Positions 17,101-25,574 are shown, counted from the first letter of the stretch. The stretch: 64,000 bases of DNA from Rhodoferax sp. (GCF_023700745.1 NZ_JAMPYG010000013.1:31360-95359); one strand, 5' to 3'. Program-made: numbers and translations. Notes: generated from the sequence alone by a model not told the origin.

Positions 17101-17257
17101 CGGCAAAAGTGGTCGTGACAGACACCACCGGTTCGTCAATTTTGGGGTATTCGCGCACCGTCAGGGAATTGAACGACACCGAGCCAATCAGCACGATCAG
17201 CAGTGACAGTACGGTGGCAAAGACCGGGCGGCGGATGGAGGTTTCAGCCAGTTGCAT
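14183..17257 (-). CDS. RND efflux transporter, inner-membrane permease (HAE-1 type)
   Basis: A 1024-aa proton-driven multidrug exporter of the AcrB/MexB superfamily at full length. The N-terminal helix ETSIRRPVFATVLSLLIVLI is followed by the first periplasmic porter domain (about 35–330), then TM2–6. The proton-relay aspartates lie in LAIGLVVDDAIVMLENI (about 400–416), and the second half contains the relay lysine in GLITKHGILIVEFAN. The adaptor gene is 18 bases upstream, so they form one operon. No outer-membrane channel gene is nearby, so a TolC-like protein from elsewhere is probably used. Substrates cannot be read from sequence. Confidence 0.92.
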   Translation of the reverse strand: MQLAETSIRRPVFATVLSLLIVLIGSVSFNSLTVREYPKIDEPVVSVTTTFAGASSEVMETQVTKVLEDSLSGIEGVDVITSNSRQERSQISVRFALSRDADAAAADVRDKVTRVRQRLPQGIDEPVIAKVEAESFPVIFLALSSDTHNALQLSEMANTLVKPVLQTAPGAAEVNVYGERKFSMRIWVDPDKLAAYKLTVQDLEDALRRANLEVPAGRIESQQREFNVTAATDLQRPQEFAQVVIRSVAGQPIRIGDVARVQEAPVDERSFVRLNGRDAVGVGVVKQSTANPLDLSKGVQGLLAKLRRDLPPGVQIEVANDNSVFIDQSIKAVFTTIVEAAVLVALVIFVFLRTLRASLIPLITIPVSLIGTFAMMSLAGFSINTLTLLALVLAIGLVVDDAIVMLENIYRHIEEGMAPFQAAIKGAREVGFAIVAMTMTLVAVYAPLAFSPGRTGRLFTEFALALAGAVVISGIVALTLSPMLSSLLLRHNPHPTWFDSHMENLLVWVTRTYARLLGWSLKRRYLVLLVMLASGVVTWWTLGDIKRELAPLEDRGVVLARINAPDGATLTYTDRYARSIERIAEDYPEFDRIFSTIGNPTVSQGNIFFRAKPWDQRQRTTLEMARAMTPRVSSLSGVTATPITPPSLGQGFSSRPIEFVIITSESYQNLAQTVRAFQDELAKNPGFVQVDTDLRLNKPEIKLEVDRERAADMGVGVDLIARAIETLLGGRKVTRYKRGGEQYDVIVQTTPTGRDTPDDIEKIFVRGKGAELIPLSALVTIREVVVPRELIHFGQRRSATITSNLSATYSVGEALQFMDATAQKVLQPGYATDLNGISREFKKSSESLTLVFALALLFIFLVLAAQFESFVDPFVILFSVPLSMAGALLALKWSGGTLNVFSQIGLITLVGLITKHGILIVEFANKLREQGLDTLAAIQQSATQRLRPIMMTTGAMVLGAVPLAIATGAGAESRHQIGWVIVGGMSLGTLLTVFVVPTMYTLLARKKVPGPKKELVLQRVISPG

Positions 17258-17275
17258 CTTGGACTTCCTGGCGAA

Positions 17276-18487
17276 TCAGCGACTGGCTGACGCAACGGGA
17301 GCGGCGGCAGCTAACGCTTGGCCAGCCGGCTTGCCGAGCTCGACAATGCGCACCGGTGAACCGTCTTTTTGCAACCGCTGCTGGCCTGCCACCACCACGG
17401 TGTCGCCCAGGTCGAGACCTTGCACAATTTCCACCTTGCCCTGGCGGCGCACGCCCAGCGTCACTTCCTGCCGTTGCGAGACAAACTTGCTCTCGGGTGG
17501 CATGGCGTTAGCGTCCGGCGGCGCCACCAGCTTGATGACAAACTGCTTGTTACCCTGGGGCACGATGGCTTCTTCTGGCACGACCAACGCCGATGCATTG
17601 ACGGAAAACACGGTGGTGACCCGGGCAAACATGCCCGAGCGCAAGGCCTGCGGCTGACCCGCCTTGCCGCTGTTGAGCAACACCGCACGCACCCCCACCG
17701 AGCGCCCGCTGGCATCCAGCAGCGGGTCAATGGCCTCCACCTGTGCCGTCAAGTTGCTTCCCGGCAAAGCATCCAGCGTCATTTCGACCGTCTGACCGGG
17801 TCTGACTTTGCTACCCACGCGTTCGGGCAAGCGAAAGTCAACCAACATCTGGCGCGTGTCTTCCAGCGCCACCAGATCGGCACCGTCTTTCACATAATCA
17901 CCCACATTCACCAGGCGGATGCCGGCCGTGCCATCAAACGGTGCGCGCACCGCCATGCGGTTGAGCCGGGCCTGCGCCAGAGCCAGCTGGGCCTGCGCCA
18001 CCTTCAAATTGGCGGCGCTGGTGTCCAGCGTTTGCTGAGCCAGAAATTTCTCGGCAACCAGTTCCTGGGTGCGCTTGAAGCTGGCCTGGGCAATGGCCAG
18101 CTGGGCCTGCATTTGCTGCACTTCAGCCTGCTGCAACTGGTCGTCAAACTGCACCAGGATTTGCCCCTTGCGCACCGGGCCGCCATCCTTGAAGTTGAGC
18201 GCAATGATGCGCCCCACCAATTCGGGACGCAGCATCACGCTATGGCGGGCGCGCAAGCTGCCCACGGCCTGGGCATCGTCGCGCAACGCCTGCTTCACCA
18301 CCTTGGCAACTTCTACCCCGACAATCCGTGATGTGCCAGGGCCAGTTCCAGACGGCTTGGCCTCACTGCTGCCGGCGCCCGAGATGGTGGTCGGTGCCAG
18401 CGGGCGCGACTGCAGCCACCAGGCCGCAGCACCGGCCAAAGCGATACCCACAACAGCCACTGCTGCGAAAGAAGATTTAGAAGCCAT
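17276..18487 (-). CDS. RND efflux periplasmic adaptor subunit (MFP)
   Basis: A 403-aa membrane-fusion protein. An N-terminal hydrophobic anchor (AAVAVVGIALAGAAAWWL) is followed by a low-complexity linker. The split lipoyl domain comes next (GRIIALNFKDGGPVRKGQIL, about 92–111), with a coiled-coil hairpin (about 112–165), the second lipoyl half (NRMAVRAPFDGTAGI), beta-barrel (about 205–300) and C-terminal domain (IVQGLDLGDTVVVAGQQRLQ). It couples the adjacent permease to an outer-membrane channel. Its stop is 18 bases before the permease start. The spacer to rnhA (18488–18610) holds nothing I recognise. Confidence 0.9.
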   Translation of the reverse strand: MASKSSFAAVAVVGIALAGAAAWWLQSRPLAPTTISGAGSSEAKPSGTGPGTSRIVGVEVAKVVKQALRDDAQAVGSLRARHSVMLRPELVGRIIALNFKDGGPVRKGQILVQFDDQLQQAEVQQMQAQLAIAQASFKRTQELVAEKFLAQQTLDTSAANLKVAQAQLALAQARLNRMAVRAPFDGTAGIRLVNVGDYVKDGADLVALEDTRQMLVDFRLPERVGSKVRPGQTVEMTLDALPGSNLTAQVEAIDPLLDASGRSVGVRAVLLNSGKAGQPQALRSGMFARVTTVFSVNASALVVPEEAIVPQGNKQFVIKLVAPPDANAMPPESKFVSQRQEVTLGVRRQGKVEIVQGLDLGDTVVVAGQQRLQKDGSPVRIVELGKPAGQALAAAAPVASASR

Positions 18488-18610
18488 AAAATTTTTCTAA
18501 TCAAAGCCACTGGAACATGTACGTGGCGTACTTTAGCGGCACACAGGGTAACCGGTCGGACGAGGGGCCACCTTTTACCCAAACTTCACTTGCTGCAGCT
18601 TGGCGCATGG

Positions 18611-19081
18611 TCAACGCTGGCGCAGTGCCATTGCCACTCCCTGATTGGCCAATTCATCGGCGCGCTCGTTACCGGGGTCGCCATTGTGACCGCGCACCCA
18701 GCGCCACTCGATCTGGTGGGTACCGTTGTTGACCAGCGCATCCAGGCGTTGCCACAGATCCACATTCTTGACCGGTGCCTTGTTGGCCGTTTTCCAGCCG
18801 CGCGCCTTCCAGCCTGGCAGCCATTCGGTCATGCCTTTGAGCACGTACTGGCTGTCAACGTGCAGCGTGACGCGGCAAGGACGCTTCAAGGCGGACAGTG
18901 CCGCGATCACGGCCATCATCTCCATGCGGTTGTTGGTGGTCCCCATTTCGCCACCAAAGAGCTCTTTTTGGGCATCGGCAGATTTCAACAGCACGCCCCA
19001 ACCGCCCGGGCCCGGATTGCCTTTGCAGGCACCATCGGTGTATATGTCAATCGGATTCAAAAACTTGACCTCATCCTTCAT
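18611..19081 (-). CDS. rnhA: ribonuclease HI
   Basis: A 156-aa enzyme of standard size, cleaving RNA in RNA:DNA hybrids. Metal-binding carboxylates are visible: D in [20 protein letters not shown] in [16 protein letters not shown] in [10 protein letters not shown], and the late D near [11 protein letters not shown]. The start ATG is at 19081. It lies 3 bases after the methyltransferase stop, so the two genes are co-transcribed, an order (methyltransferase, rnhA) seen in many betaproteobacteria. Confidence 0.95.
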   Translation of the reverse strand: MKDEVKFLNPIDIYTDGACKGNPGPGGWGVLLKSADAQKELFGGEMGTTNNRMEMMAVIAALSALKRPCRVTLHVDSQYVLKGMTEWLPGWKARGWKTANKAPVKNVDLWQRLDALVNNGTHQIEWRWVRGHNGDPGNERADELANQGVAMALRQR

Positions 19082-19084
19082 GGG

Positions 19085-19849
19085 TTAAAAATATTCGGAT
19101 TTGCTGGCGCCAGAACTGTTGGCGATCGACACCGGTGCATTGGCCAAAATCCGTGCCGGTTTCCAGGCCGGGTTGAGCAATGTCATGCCACGCACCCGCT
19201 TGACCGCCACCAAACAATACACTGCGCCCAAGAACGGCCACCAACGCGCTCCGACCGGGTCCAGCCAGGCAGAACGCTGCAACCAGGGTGCGCTGGAAAA
19301 AGCCGGCCGGTAACAGCCAAAGTGTTCAGCCTCAATCTCAAAGCTCAGCAGGCGCAACCAGTCGCGGCAGCGCCGATAACCAATGAATTCACCCGCCTGT
19401 GGCAAAAACAGCCGATTCATGCTCAGACGCCGGTAAAGATGCGCCCGTTGCTGGCGAAAGCCCCACAGGCTCAAGGGATTAAAACCGCAAATTACCACCC
19501 GCCCCTCGGGCACCAGCACCCGGGCCACTTCATTCAAGGCGGTATGCGGGTCTGCGGTGAGTTCCAGGGCGTGCGGCAGCACCACCAGATCGAGGCTGTT
19601 GGCAGGAAAAGGCAGTGCGGCAAAGTCGCTGACGAAAGCGGCTTTGTCATGGGGTGTTTCAGTGGCCAGCCAGCGGTGCGGCATGCGGTTGGCGGCCAGC
19701 GCATCGAGTTCAGGCAAACCCAGTTGCAGGGCATGGAAACCGAACACATTGGCCACCACCGCAGCCATTTGCGCACGCTCCCAAGCCAGCAGGTAAGCCC
19801 CGGGCGGTGTCGTCATCCATTCGTGCAAACCTATAATTTGTTCAGCCAT
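19085..19849 (-). CDS. class I SAM-dependent methyltransferase
   Basis: A 254-aa protein. The start at 19849 (MAEQIIGL) is chosen over the upstream in-frame ATG at 19882, which lies inside gloB on the other strand. Residues about 80–150 match the Methyltransf_11 core: LPFPANSLDLVVLPHALE (motif II region), then EVARVLVPEGRVVICGFNP (post-motif). The first glycine-rich SAM motif is weak. The second half is variable and ends in a positively charged tail. Its start codon overlaps the gloB start on the opposite strand. Substrate unknown; the rnhA–methyltransferase–gloB arrangement is conserved in the order. Confidence 0.8.
   Translation of the reverse strand: MAEQIIGLHEWMTTPPGAYLLAWERAQMAAVVANVFGFHALQLGLPELDALAANRMPHRWLATETPHDKAAFVSDFAALPFPANSLDLVVLPHALELTADPHTALNEVARVLVPEGRVVICGFNPLSLWGFRQQRAHLYRRLSMNRLFLPQAGEFIGYRRCRDWLRLLSFEIEAEHFGCYRPAFSSAPWLQRSAWLDPVGARWWPFLGAVYCLVAVKRVRGMTLLNPAWKPARILANAPVSIANSSGASKSEYF
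19832..19837 (+). promoter_or_regulatory. -10 box of gloB promoter
   Basis: A perfect TATAAT ends 10 bases before the gloB ATG. The expected transcription start falls only about 3–5 bases before the ATG, so the mRNA would be nearly leaderless. No good -35 hexamer is visible. Confidence 0.5.
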
Positions 19850-20615
19850 GAAGTTAATTCCAATACCTGCTTTCAACGACAACTACATCTGGATGTTGCA
19901 CGACGAACGTCGGGCCCTGGTGGTGGACCCTGGGGATGCCCAACCCGTGCTGGCTGCCCTGGCACGAGATGGGCTGACACTGGAATCGATTTTAGTCACG
20001 CACCATCACGGCGACCACACCGGCGGGGTTGAGGTCCTGCGCCAGAACACCGGCGCACAAGTGTATGGCCCCGCGGCCGAGCGCATGCCCGAGCCGCTGC
20101 AGAGACTGGGCGACGGCGACACCATCACACCACTCGGACTGCGTTTTGAGGTGCTGCTGGTGCCGGGCCATACCGCCGGGCACATTGCCTACTGGGGCCA
20201 GATACCTGATGCAGACCCCGTGCTGTTCTGTGGTGACACCTTGTTCAGCGCCGGTTGCGGGCGCCTGTTTGAAGGCACACCCGGGCAAATGCTGGCCTCC
20301 TTGACACGGCTGGCGGCCTTGCCGGAGGCCACCCGCGTGTGTTGCGCCCATGAATATACTTTAGGCAGTTTGCGTTTTGCGCTTGCCGTTGAGCCCGACA
20401 ATACCGACTTGCAGGCTTACCAGGCACGTGCCAGGACACTGCGCCAGCAGCTTTTGCCCACGCTGCCATCCTCGATCGGTCTTGAAAAAGCCGTGAACCC
20501 CTTTTTACGCACCCATTTGCCCAAGGTGGCCCATGCGGTGCAGCAGATCGATCCCAATGCAGACGACCCTGTCGCTGTGTTTGCCACCCTGCGAACCTGG
20601 AAAGACAAATTTTGA
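19848..20615 (+). CDS. gloB: hydroxyacylglutathione hydrolase (glyoxalase II)
   Basis: A 255-aa cytosolic metallo-hydrolase that converts S-lactoylglutathione to glutathione and D-lactate, the second step of methylglyoxal detoxification. The metal-binding signature is VTHHHGDHTGG (about 48–58), followed by VPGHTAGHIAYW (about 105–116), FCGDTLFSAGCGRLFEGTP (about 126–144) and CAHEYTL (about 167–173). The C-terminal glutathione-binding helices end in PFLRTHLPKV. The start codon shares CATG with the divergent methyltransferase gene, and the stop overlaps the mltD start. Confidence 0.95.
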   Translation: MKLIPIPAFNDNYIWMLHDERRALVVDPGDAQPVLAALARDGLTLESILVTHHHGDHTGGVEVLRQNTGAQVYGPAAERMPEPLQRLGDGDTITPLGLRFEVLLVPGHTAGHIAYWGQIPDADPVLFCGDTLFSAGCGRLFEGTPGQMLASLTRLAALPEATRVCCAHEYTLGSLRFALAVEPDNTDLQAYQARARTLRQQLLPTLPSSIGLEKAVNPFLRTHLPKVAHAVQQIDPNADDPVAVFATLRTWKDKF

Positions 20616-22159
20616 AACAACTTTTTTACGCGCTAGCCTTGCTGTCAAGCCTCTGGCTGGCCGGCTGTGCGACGTCCGTTCCCGCCGACAACACATCGGT
20701 CACCACGAGCATTTCGGCTGGCAGCACGACCACCAGCGTGCCTTATGCCACGGACAGCAGCGCAGCGGTCTATCCGGGCGGCGGTCTCAAACCGCTGGCC
20801 AGCGACCCTGCCTTGCGCTCACGCACCGTCCAGTCCCTCTTGCCGCCGGCCGACCTGTGGGAACGTGTGCGCCGTGGTTTCGCCATGTCCGACCTTGACA
20901 ACGATCTGGTGCGCGAACGCGAACTCTGGTACAGCAGCCGCCCCGATTACGTGGCGCGCATGACCGAACGCGGCAGCAAATACCTGTTCTATATCGTCGA
21001 GGAACTGGAGCGGCGCGACATGCCCAGTGAGCTGGCGCTGTTGCCGTTTATTGAGAGCGCATTCAACCCACAGGCCGTCTCCAGCGCCAAGGCCGCCGGC
21101 ATGTGGCAGTTCATGCCGGCCACGGGAAAGTACTTTGACCTCACACAGAACATGTTTCGCGACGACCGCCGCGACGTGATCGAATCCACCCGCGCCGCGC
21201 TCGACTACATGCAAAAACTTTACCGCATGTTTGGCGACTGGCATCTGGCGCTGGCAGCCTACAACTGGGGCGAAGGCAGCGTGCAGCGGGCCATCAAGAA
21301 AGCCAGACAGACCGGCACGGGCACCAGCTATGACGATCTCGTCATGCCCATGGAAACCCGCTTGTACGTGCCGAAACTGCAGGCCGTGAAAAACATTGTG
21401 GCCCACCCTGAATCCTTCAGGGTGGTACTGCCGGAGATCGGCAACCACCCCTATTTCCAGAGCGTCGAGATTGAGCGCGACATCGACGTCGCGCTCGCAG
21501 CCGAACTCGCCGGGGTGCCACTGGACGACTTTCGGGCGCTCAACCCATCGGCCAGCAAACCGGTTTTATTGGCAGCCAGCAACTCCCAGATTCTGCTGCC
21601 CTGGGACAACGCCGAGCGCTTTCAAAATAACCTGACCGCTTACACCGGAGACCGTCTGGCCAACTGGACCGCCTGGGTCGCCCCCACCACCCTCAGTCCG
21701 GCGGATGCAGCCAAACATGTCGGCATGAGCGAAGCCGAATTGCGCAGCGTCAACAAGATTCCGCCGCGGATGCGGGTTCGGGCCGGATCAACCCTGCTGG
21801 TGCGCCGCTCGGCAAGCATGAACAATGATGTCACCGCCCATGTCGCCAACAACGGCTATTTGACCCTGGCGCCCGACGTGGTACTCAAAAGAACCGTGGT
21901 CAAGGCGGGCAAAAAAGACAATGTGGCCAGTATGGCCAGGCGCTTCAGCGTGAGTGCCCAGGTACTTGCAAACTGGAACAAGGTGAGCACGTCGGCCACG
22001 TTCAAACGGGGTCAATCGGTGGTGCTTTACTTGCCAGCCAAGGCCCGCCCTGTGCGCAGCGCCAAGGTGCGCAGCAAAACGGCCGTTGCCAAAACGGTCA
22101 AGCGCGCGCCAGCCAGGACAGCAGCCCGAAACAAACCCGTCAAGCTGGCTCGCCAGTAA
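20612..22159 (+). CDS. mltD: membrane-bound lytic murein transglycosylase D with LysM
   Basis: A 515-aa lipoprotein. The start is TTG at 20612, overlapping the gloB stop as TTGA, which indicates translational coupling. Lipobox LAGC (cysteine about residue 19). The SLT catalytic domain (about 110–230) has the catalytic glutamate in LALLPFIESAFNPQAVS, then AAGMWQFMPATGKYF and LALAAYNWGEGSVQRAIK. A first LysM-like unit lies near 360–395 and a second near 430–475 (VKAGKKDNVASMARRFSVS). The tail is rich in Lys, Arg and Ala. The enzyme cuts peptidoglycan glycan strands to 1,6-anhydro ends at the outer membrane. Confidence 0.92.
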   Translation: MKQLFYALALLSSLWLAGCATSVPADNTSVTTSISAGSTTTSVPYATDSSAAVYPGGGLKPLASDPALRSRTVQSLLPPADLWERVRRGFAMSDLDNDLVRERELWYSSRPDYVARMTERGSKYLFYIVEELERRDMPSELALLPFIESAFNPQAVSSAKAAGMWQFMPATGKYFDLTQNMFRDDRRDVIESTRAALDYMQKLYRMFGDWHLALAAYNWGEGSVQRAIKKARQTGTGTSYDDLVMPMETRLYVPKLQAVKNIVAHPESFRVVLPEIGNHPYFQSVEIERDIDVALAAELAGVPLDDFRALNPSASKPVLLAASNSQILLPWDNAERFQNNLTAYTGDRLANWTAWVAPTTLSPADAAKHVGMSEAELRSVNKIPPRMRVRAGSTLLVRRSASMNNDVTAHVANNGYLTLAPDVVLKRTVVKAGKKDNVASMARRFSVSAQVLANWNKVSTSATFKRGQSVVLYLPAKARPVRSAKVRSKTAVAKTVKRAPARTAARNKPVKLARQ

Positions 22160-22164
22160 ACGAC

Positions 22165-22755
22165 TCAGCGGCGGTCCAGCAGCGCATGGGCAATGGTGCC
22201 CAGATCCACGTATTCAAGCTCGCTGCCCACCGGCACGCCGCGCGCCAGGCGCGTCAGGTGCAGACCCCGGGCCTTGAGCCCTTCACTGATGACATGGGCC
22301 GTGGCCTCGCCCTCGGCCGTGAAATTGGTCGCCAGAATGACCTCTTGCACGCTGCCGTCCAGCGCCCGGTCGAACAGCTTTTTCAGGCCGATGTCGTGCG
22401 GGCCGATGCCATCCAAGGGGCTGAGTTTGCCCATCAGTACAAAATAAAGCCCCTTGTAGGCACCGGTGCGTTCCATCGCTGACTGATCGGCCGGGGTTTC
22501 CACCACGCACAATTTGCTAACGTCGCGGCGGATGTCCTGACAGGTGGCGCAGACCAAGGCTTCGGTAAAGGTATGGCAACGTTCGCAATGCTGCACCGCC
22601 TGTGTCGCATGCGCCAATGCCATCGACAGCGCTTGTGCCCCGGCACGGTCATGCTGCAGCAAATGGAATGCCATGCGCTGCGCCGACTTGACCCCCACGC
22701 CCGGCAGGCGTCGCAGTCCCTGGATCAGTGCTTCTAGCGCATTGGTGTCAGCCAT
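22165..22755 (-). CDS. recR: recombination mediator protein RecR
   Basis: A 196-aa protein of normal length. Order: helix-hairpin-helix ([20 protein letters not shown], about 15–34), four-cysteine zinc finger ([18 protein letters not shown]), Toprim domain ([19 protein letters not shown], later [16 protein letters not shown]) and a C-terminal Walker-B-like tail. With RecF and RecO it loads RecA on gapped DNA. It follows ybaB on the same strand after a 94-bp gap holding a dispersed repeat; dnaX–ybaB–recR is the classical order. Confidence 0.96.
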   Translation of the reverse strand: MADTNALEALIQGLRRLPGVGVKSAQRMAFHLLQHDRAGAQALSMALAHATQAVQHCERCHTFTEALVCATCQDIRRDVSKLCVVETPADQSAMERTGAYKGLYFVLMGKLSPLDGIGPHDIGLKKLFDRALDGSVQEVILATNFTAEGEATAHVISEGLKARGLHLTRLARGVPVGSELEYVDLGTIAHALLDRR

Positions 22756-22795
22756 GGGTAGTCGAAATCACGCTCGCTCGGTCGTCGTCTTGATC

Positions 22796-22858
22796 AGTTG
22801 GGGACAGAGCTTGTGCGCTTCGCGTCACTGCGGTCTTTCCCACAATACCTCAAAAAGG
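22796..22858 (+). repeat. dispersed intergenic repeat, diverged copy B
   Basis: This begins AGTTGGGGACAGAGC, matching 14 of 15 bases of the minus-strand start of copy A (1660–1709), then diverges. It lies between recR and ybaB. Membership in the family is likely but its end is not well defined. Confidence 0.35.
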
Positions 22859-23182
22859 AAACTTCATGCCGCCGGGCAGGCCTGGCATGCCGGCGGTGAT
22901 CTTGCCCATTTTTTCAGCTGAAGTTTCCTCGGCCTTGCGCACCGCGGCGTTGAAGGCCGCTGCCACCAGGTCTTCGAGCATGTCCTTGTCGTCGGCCAGC
23001 AAGCTGGGGTCGATGGTGACGCGTTTCACATCATGCTTGCAGGTCATGGTGACTTTGACCAGGCCCGCACCCGACTCGCCCGTGACCTCGATATTGCCCA
23101 ATTCATCCTGGGCTTTTTTCATGTTGTCCTGCATCGCCTGCGCTTGTTTCATGAGGCCGGCGAGTTGTCCTTTGTTGAACAT
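22850..23182 (-). CDS. YbaB/EbfC family nucleoid-associated protein
   Basis: A 110-aa small dimeric DNA-binding protein. The sequence shows the family pattern: an N-terminal helix with [20 protein letters not shown], then a short strand [15 protein letters not shown], then [20 protein letters not shown] and a Gly/Pro-rich C-terminus. It sits between dnaX and recR, the usual neighbourhood. Family members bind DNA as dimers; a link to RecFOR repair or replication is inferred from position. Confidence 0.93.
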   Translation of the reverse strand: MFNKGQLAGLMKQAQAMQDNMKKAQDELGNIEVTGESGAGLVKVTMTCKHDVKRVTIDPSLLADDKDMLEDLVAAAFNAAVRKAEETSAEKMGKITAGMPGLPGGMKFPF

Positions 23183-23215
23183 GGGATTTCCTTGTTTGAT
23201 TTAAATCGTCTATTG

Positions 23216-23252
23216 AAAAAGTGCCGGGGCACATGCCCTGCTCAGCCGGCAC
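23216..23252 (-). terminator. rho-independent terminator after dnaX
   Basis: On the minus strand GTGCCGG, an 18-base loop and CCGGCAC are followed by TTTTT. A second hairpin (9-bp arms CGGTGTGAA and TTCACACCG, 23265–23289) overlaps the dnaX stop codon. Together they should reduce readthrough from dnaX into ybaB–recR. Confidence 0.6.
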
Positions 23253-23281
23253 AGATAAAGATCACGGTGTGAAGCAATCCT

Positions 23282-25108
23282 TCACACCGGTTTGATGCTG
23301 CCGGGAACGATTTTCGCCCCAAAATCACGCATCAGCGACTGCACCAAGGGGTCATCGAAAACGATTTTTTCAGCCACCAGCTGGGCTTGTGCCGCCATAG
23401 CGGCGTTGCGCCTGGCCGGACTGTCGGTGACACGCCCGACCTCCGCCACCAGACTCACCGGGTAGCCTGCCGTGGCCAGGGCCGCCGCCAAACGCTCGCG
23501 GCTGCCCGGCTGGTTGAGCGACTCACGTTCCACGCGCAACAACCACTGGTCACTGTCACGCGCCACCAGTTGCGACTGCAAAGCCAGTTCCCGCACCATG
23601 GCACCAATGGCCTCGGATGCAATCAGGGCCTGCACCGTGCTGTACCAAAAATCGCCCTCCGGACTGCCTGGCACTGCCGCCACGCGTTCAAGCGGCACAT
23701 CGCGCCTGGAGTCTGGCTGCTCATGCACCATGACGGCTTCAATCTTTGCGGTCTGCGGGATAGGGTCCGGTGAGACGGGAGCTGGCGTCTGCCTTCCTGG
23801 CATGTCGCGCACCGGTAAACGCTGGCCATGGGGAGTGACGGCAGCGGGCGGGACCAGCGGCGTGACAGCCGGTACCGGCGCTACGGGAACGACCAGCGTT
23901 GCTTGCGGTGGCATTGACCTGGATCTCGGCAGCTGGGCCGGCGGCTCAACGCTGGAATGGGGTGCAATTTTCAGCGTTTTTTTTTCCTGTGTGGCGCCAC
24001 CGGTCACCGCGGGTTTGAACGCCAGCAGACGCAGCAGGACCATGGTCAGGGCGGCATATTCATCGGGCGCCAAACCCAGTTCATTGCGTCCGTGCAGACA
24101 GATGCTGTAGAGCAATTGGGTTTCATCGGCCGGCATCAGCGTCGCCAATAGCGAGATTTCAGCAAGTTCAGGGTCACTGTCATCCTGGGCGCTGTCAGGC
24201 ACGGCCTGCAACACCGCCATACGCTGCAGCACGCCGCTCATTTCTTCCAGCGTCGAGGCGGCACTCAAGCCGTGGGTGCGCAAGGCCTCCGAGGTCTCCA
24301 CCACCGTTTTGCCATCGCCCTGAGCCAGCGCCTGCAGCAAACGGAACACATACGAGCGGTCCACACTACCCAGCATCTGGCGCACCGTAGCTTCCTGCAA
24401 AACCCCCGAACCAAAAGCAATGGCCTGGTCGGTCAAGCTGAGCGCATCGCGCATGGAGCCGCGTGCGGCACGGGCCAGCAAACGCAGCGCCGGCAGGTCG
24501 GAGCTGACCTGCTCCTGGTGCAGCACCTTTTGCAAATGCTCACGGATGGTCTCTGGCGCCATCGGTCGCAAATTGAACTGCAGACAGCGCGACAACACCG
24601 TCACCGGCACTTTTTGCGGGTCGGTGGTGGCCAGAACAAACTTCAGATACTCGGGCGGCTCTTCCAGCGTTTTCAGCATGGCGTTGAACGCCGTGTTGGT
24701 GAGCATGTGCACTTCGTCGATCATGAAGACTTTGAAGCGCCCCTGCACCGGCTTGTACACCGCCTGCTCCAGCAGCGCCTGGACCTCGTCCACGCCCCGG
24801 TTGGAGGCCGCATCGAGCTCGGTGTAGTCGACGAAACGACCACTGTCGATATCGGTGCAGGCCTGGCAGACACCGCAAGGCGTGGCTGTGATGCCACCCT
24901 GGCCGTCCGCACCCTGGCAGTTGAGTGACTTGGCCAGAATGCGCGAGACGGTCGTCTTGCCGACGCCACGCGTACCGGTAAACAGGTAGGCGTGGTGCAA
25001 ACGCTGGGTGATGAGCGCATTGGTCAGGGCCTGCACCACGTGGTCCTGCCCGACCATTTCGGTAAAGTTGCGAGGGCGGTATTTGCGGGCGAGCACAAGG
25101 TATGACAT
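23282..25108 (-). CDS. dnaX: DNA polymerase III subunits tau (and possibly gamma)
   Basis: A 608-aa clamp-loader ATPase of the replisome. The Walker A is in FTGTRGVGKTTVSRI (about 43–57). A zinc module has CQGADG, CGVCQAC (about 64–83). The Walker B FMIDEVHMLTN (about 122–132) and sensor 1 KFVLATTDPQ follow. Domain III runs to about 365. Then comes a Pro-rich low-complexity linker (about 380–470) and a tau-specific C-terminal domain. At codons for EKKT (about 375–378) the coding strand has nine consecutive A residues, followed by a hairpin. Slippage in either direction meets an early stop, predicting a gamma-like form of about 380–390 aa. Confidence 0.96.
   Translation of the reverse strand: MSYLVLARKYRPRNFTEMVGQDHVVQALTNALITQRLHHAYLFTGTRGVGKTTVSRILAKSLNCQGADGQGGITATPCGVCQACTDIDSGRFVDYTELDAASNRGVDEVQALLEQAVYKPVQGRFKVFMIDEVHMLTNTAFNAMLKTLEEPPEYLKFVLATTDPQKVPVTVLSRCLQFNLRPMAPETIREHLQKVLHQEQVSSDLPALRLLARAARGSMRDALSLTDQAIAFGSGVLQEATVRQMLGSVDRSYVFRLLQALAQGDGKTVVETSEALRTHGLSAASTLEEMSGVLQRMAVLQAVPDSAQDDSDPELAEISLLATLMPADETQLLYSICLHGRNELGLAPDEYAALTMVLLRLLAFKPAVTGGATQEKKTLKIAPHSSVEPPAQLPRSRSMPPQATLVVPVAPVPAVTPLVPPAAVTPHGQRLPVRDMPGRQTPAPVSPDPIPQTAKIEAVMVHEQPDSRRDVPLERVAAVPGSPEGDFWYSTVQALIASEAIGAMVRELALQSQLVARDSDQWLLRVERESLNQPGSRERLAAALATAGYPVSLVAEVGRVTDSPARRNAAMAAQAQLVAEKIVFDDPLVQSLMRDFGAKIVPGSIKPV
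23948..23985 (-). other. A9 slippery run and hairpin inside dnaX
   Basis: The dnaX coding strand carries AAAAAAAAA (23985–23977), followed by arms AACGCTG (23978–23972) and CAGCGTT (23954–23948). Adding one A gives a stop after about ten further codons, and losing one gives CGC TGA at once. This resembles the A9 slippage site of Thermus dnaX and the A-rich frameshift site of E. coli dnaX. Confidence 0.5.
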
Positions 25109-25217
25109 TTCCTGATTCTAAAGGGCCATATAACCCGTAAACTCCTTGTTCCGGAGGCGTCGTCAAATGCCTGACCGGTAAGTCCATCCAATTTGACAAC
25201 TTTGAAGGAGAAGTACC

Positions 25218-25556
25218 ATGGCAGGTAAATTTGAAATCAGCAAATCAAAAAATGGAAAGTTTCTGTTTAATCTGAAAGCGGGCAATGGCCAGGTCATTCT
25301 GACCAGCCAGATGTACGAATCCAAGACCGACGCCACCCAGGGTATTGAATCGTGCAAAACCAACGCAGCCGTGGACGAGCGCTTTGTCCGTGCCGAGTCC
25401 ACCTCCGGTCAGCCTTATTTCAGCCTGAAGGCAGCCAACGGCCAGGTCATTGGACGCAGCGAAATGTATTCCTCAGAAGCCTCACGCGAGAATGGCATTG
25501 CCTCCGTCAAGAGCAACGCCCCGGGAGCCCCCACAAACGATCTGACAGGGGCATAA
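25218..25556 (+). CDS. YegP family protein (two DUF1508 repeats)
   Basis: A 112-aa protein made of two about 50-residue DUF1508 repeats: FEISKSKNGKFLFNLKAGNG then QVILTSQMYESKTDATQGI, and in the second half YFSLKAANGQVIGRSEMYSS. A strong ribosome site (GAAGGAGA, 7 bases before the ATG) supports the start. The function is unknown. It is divergent from dnaX, with the SRP RNA gene just downstream. Confidence 0.9.
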   Translation: MAGKFEISKSKNGKFLFNLKAGNGQVILTSQMYESKTDATQGIESCKTNAAVDERFVRAESTSGQPYFSLKAANGQVIGRSEMYSSEASRENGIASVKSNAPGAPTNDLTGA

Positions 25557-25574
25557 GGCTTTACAATTGACGAC

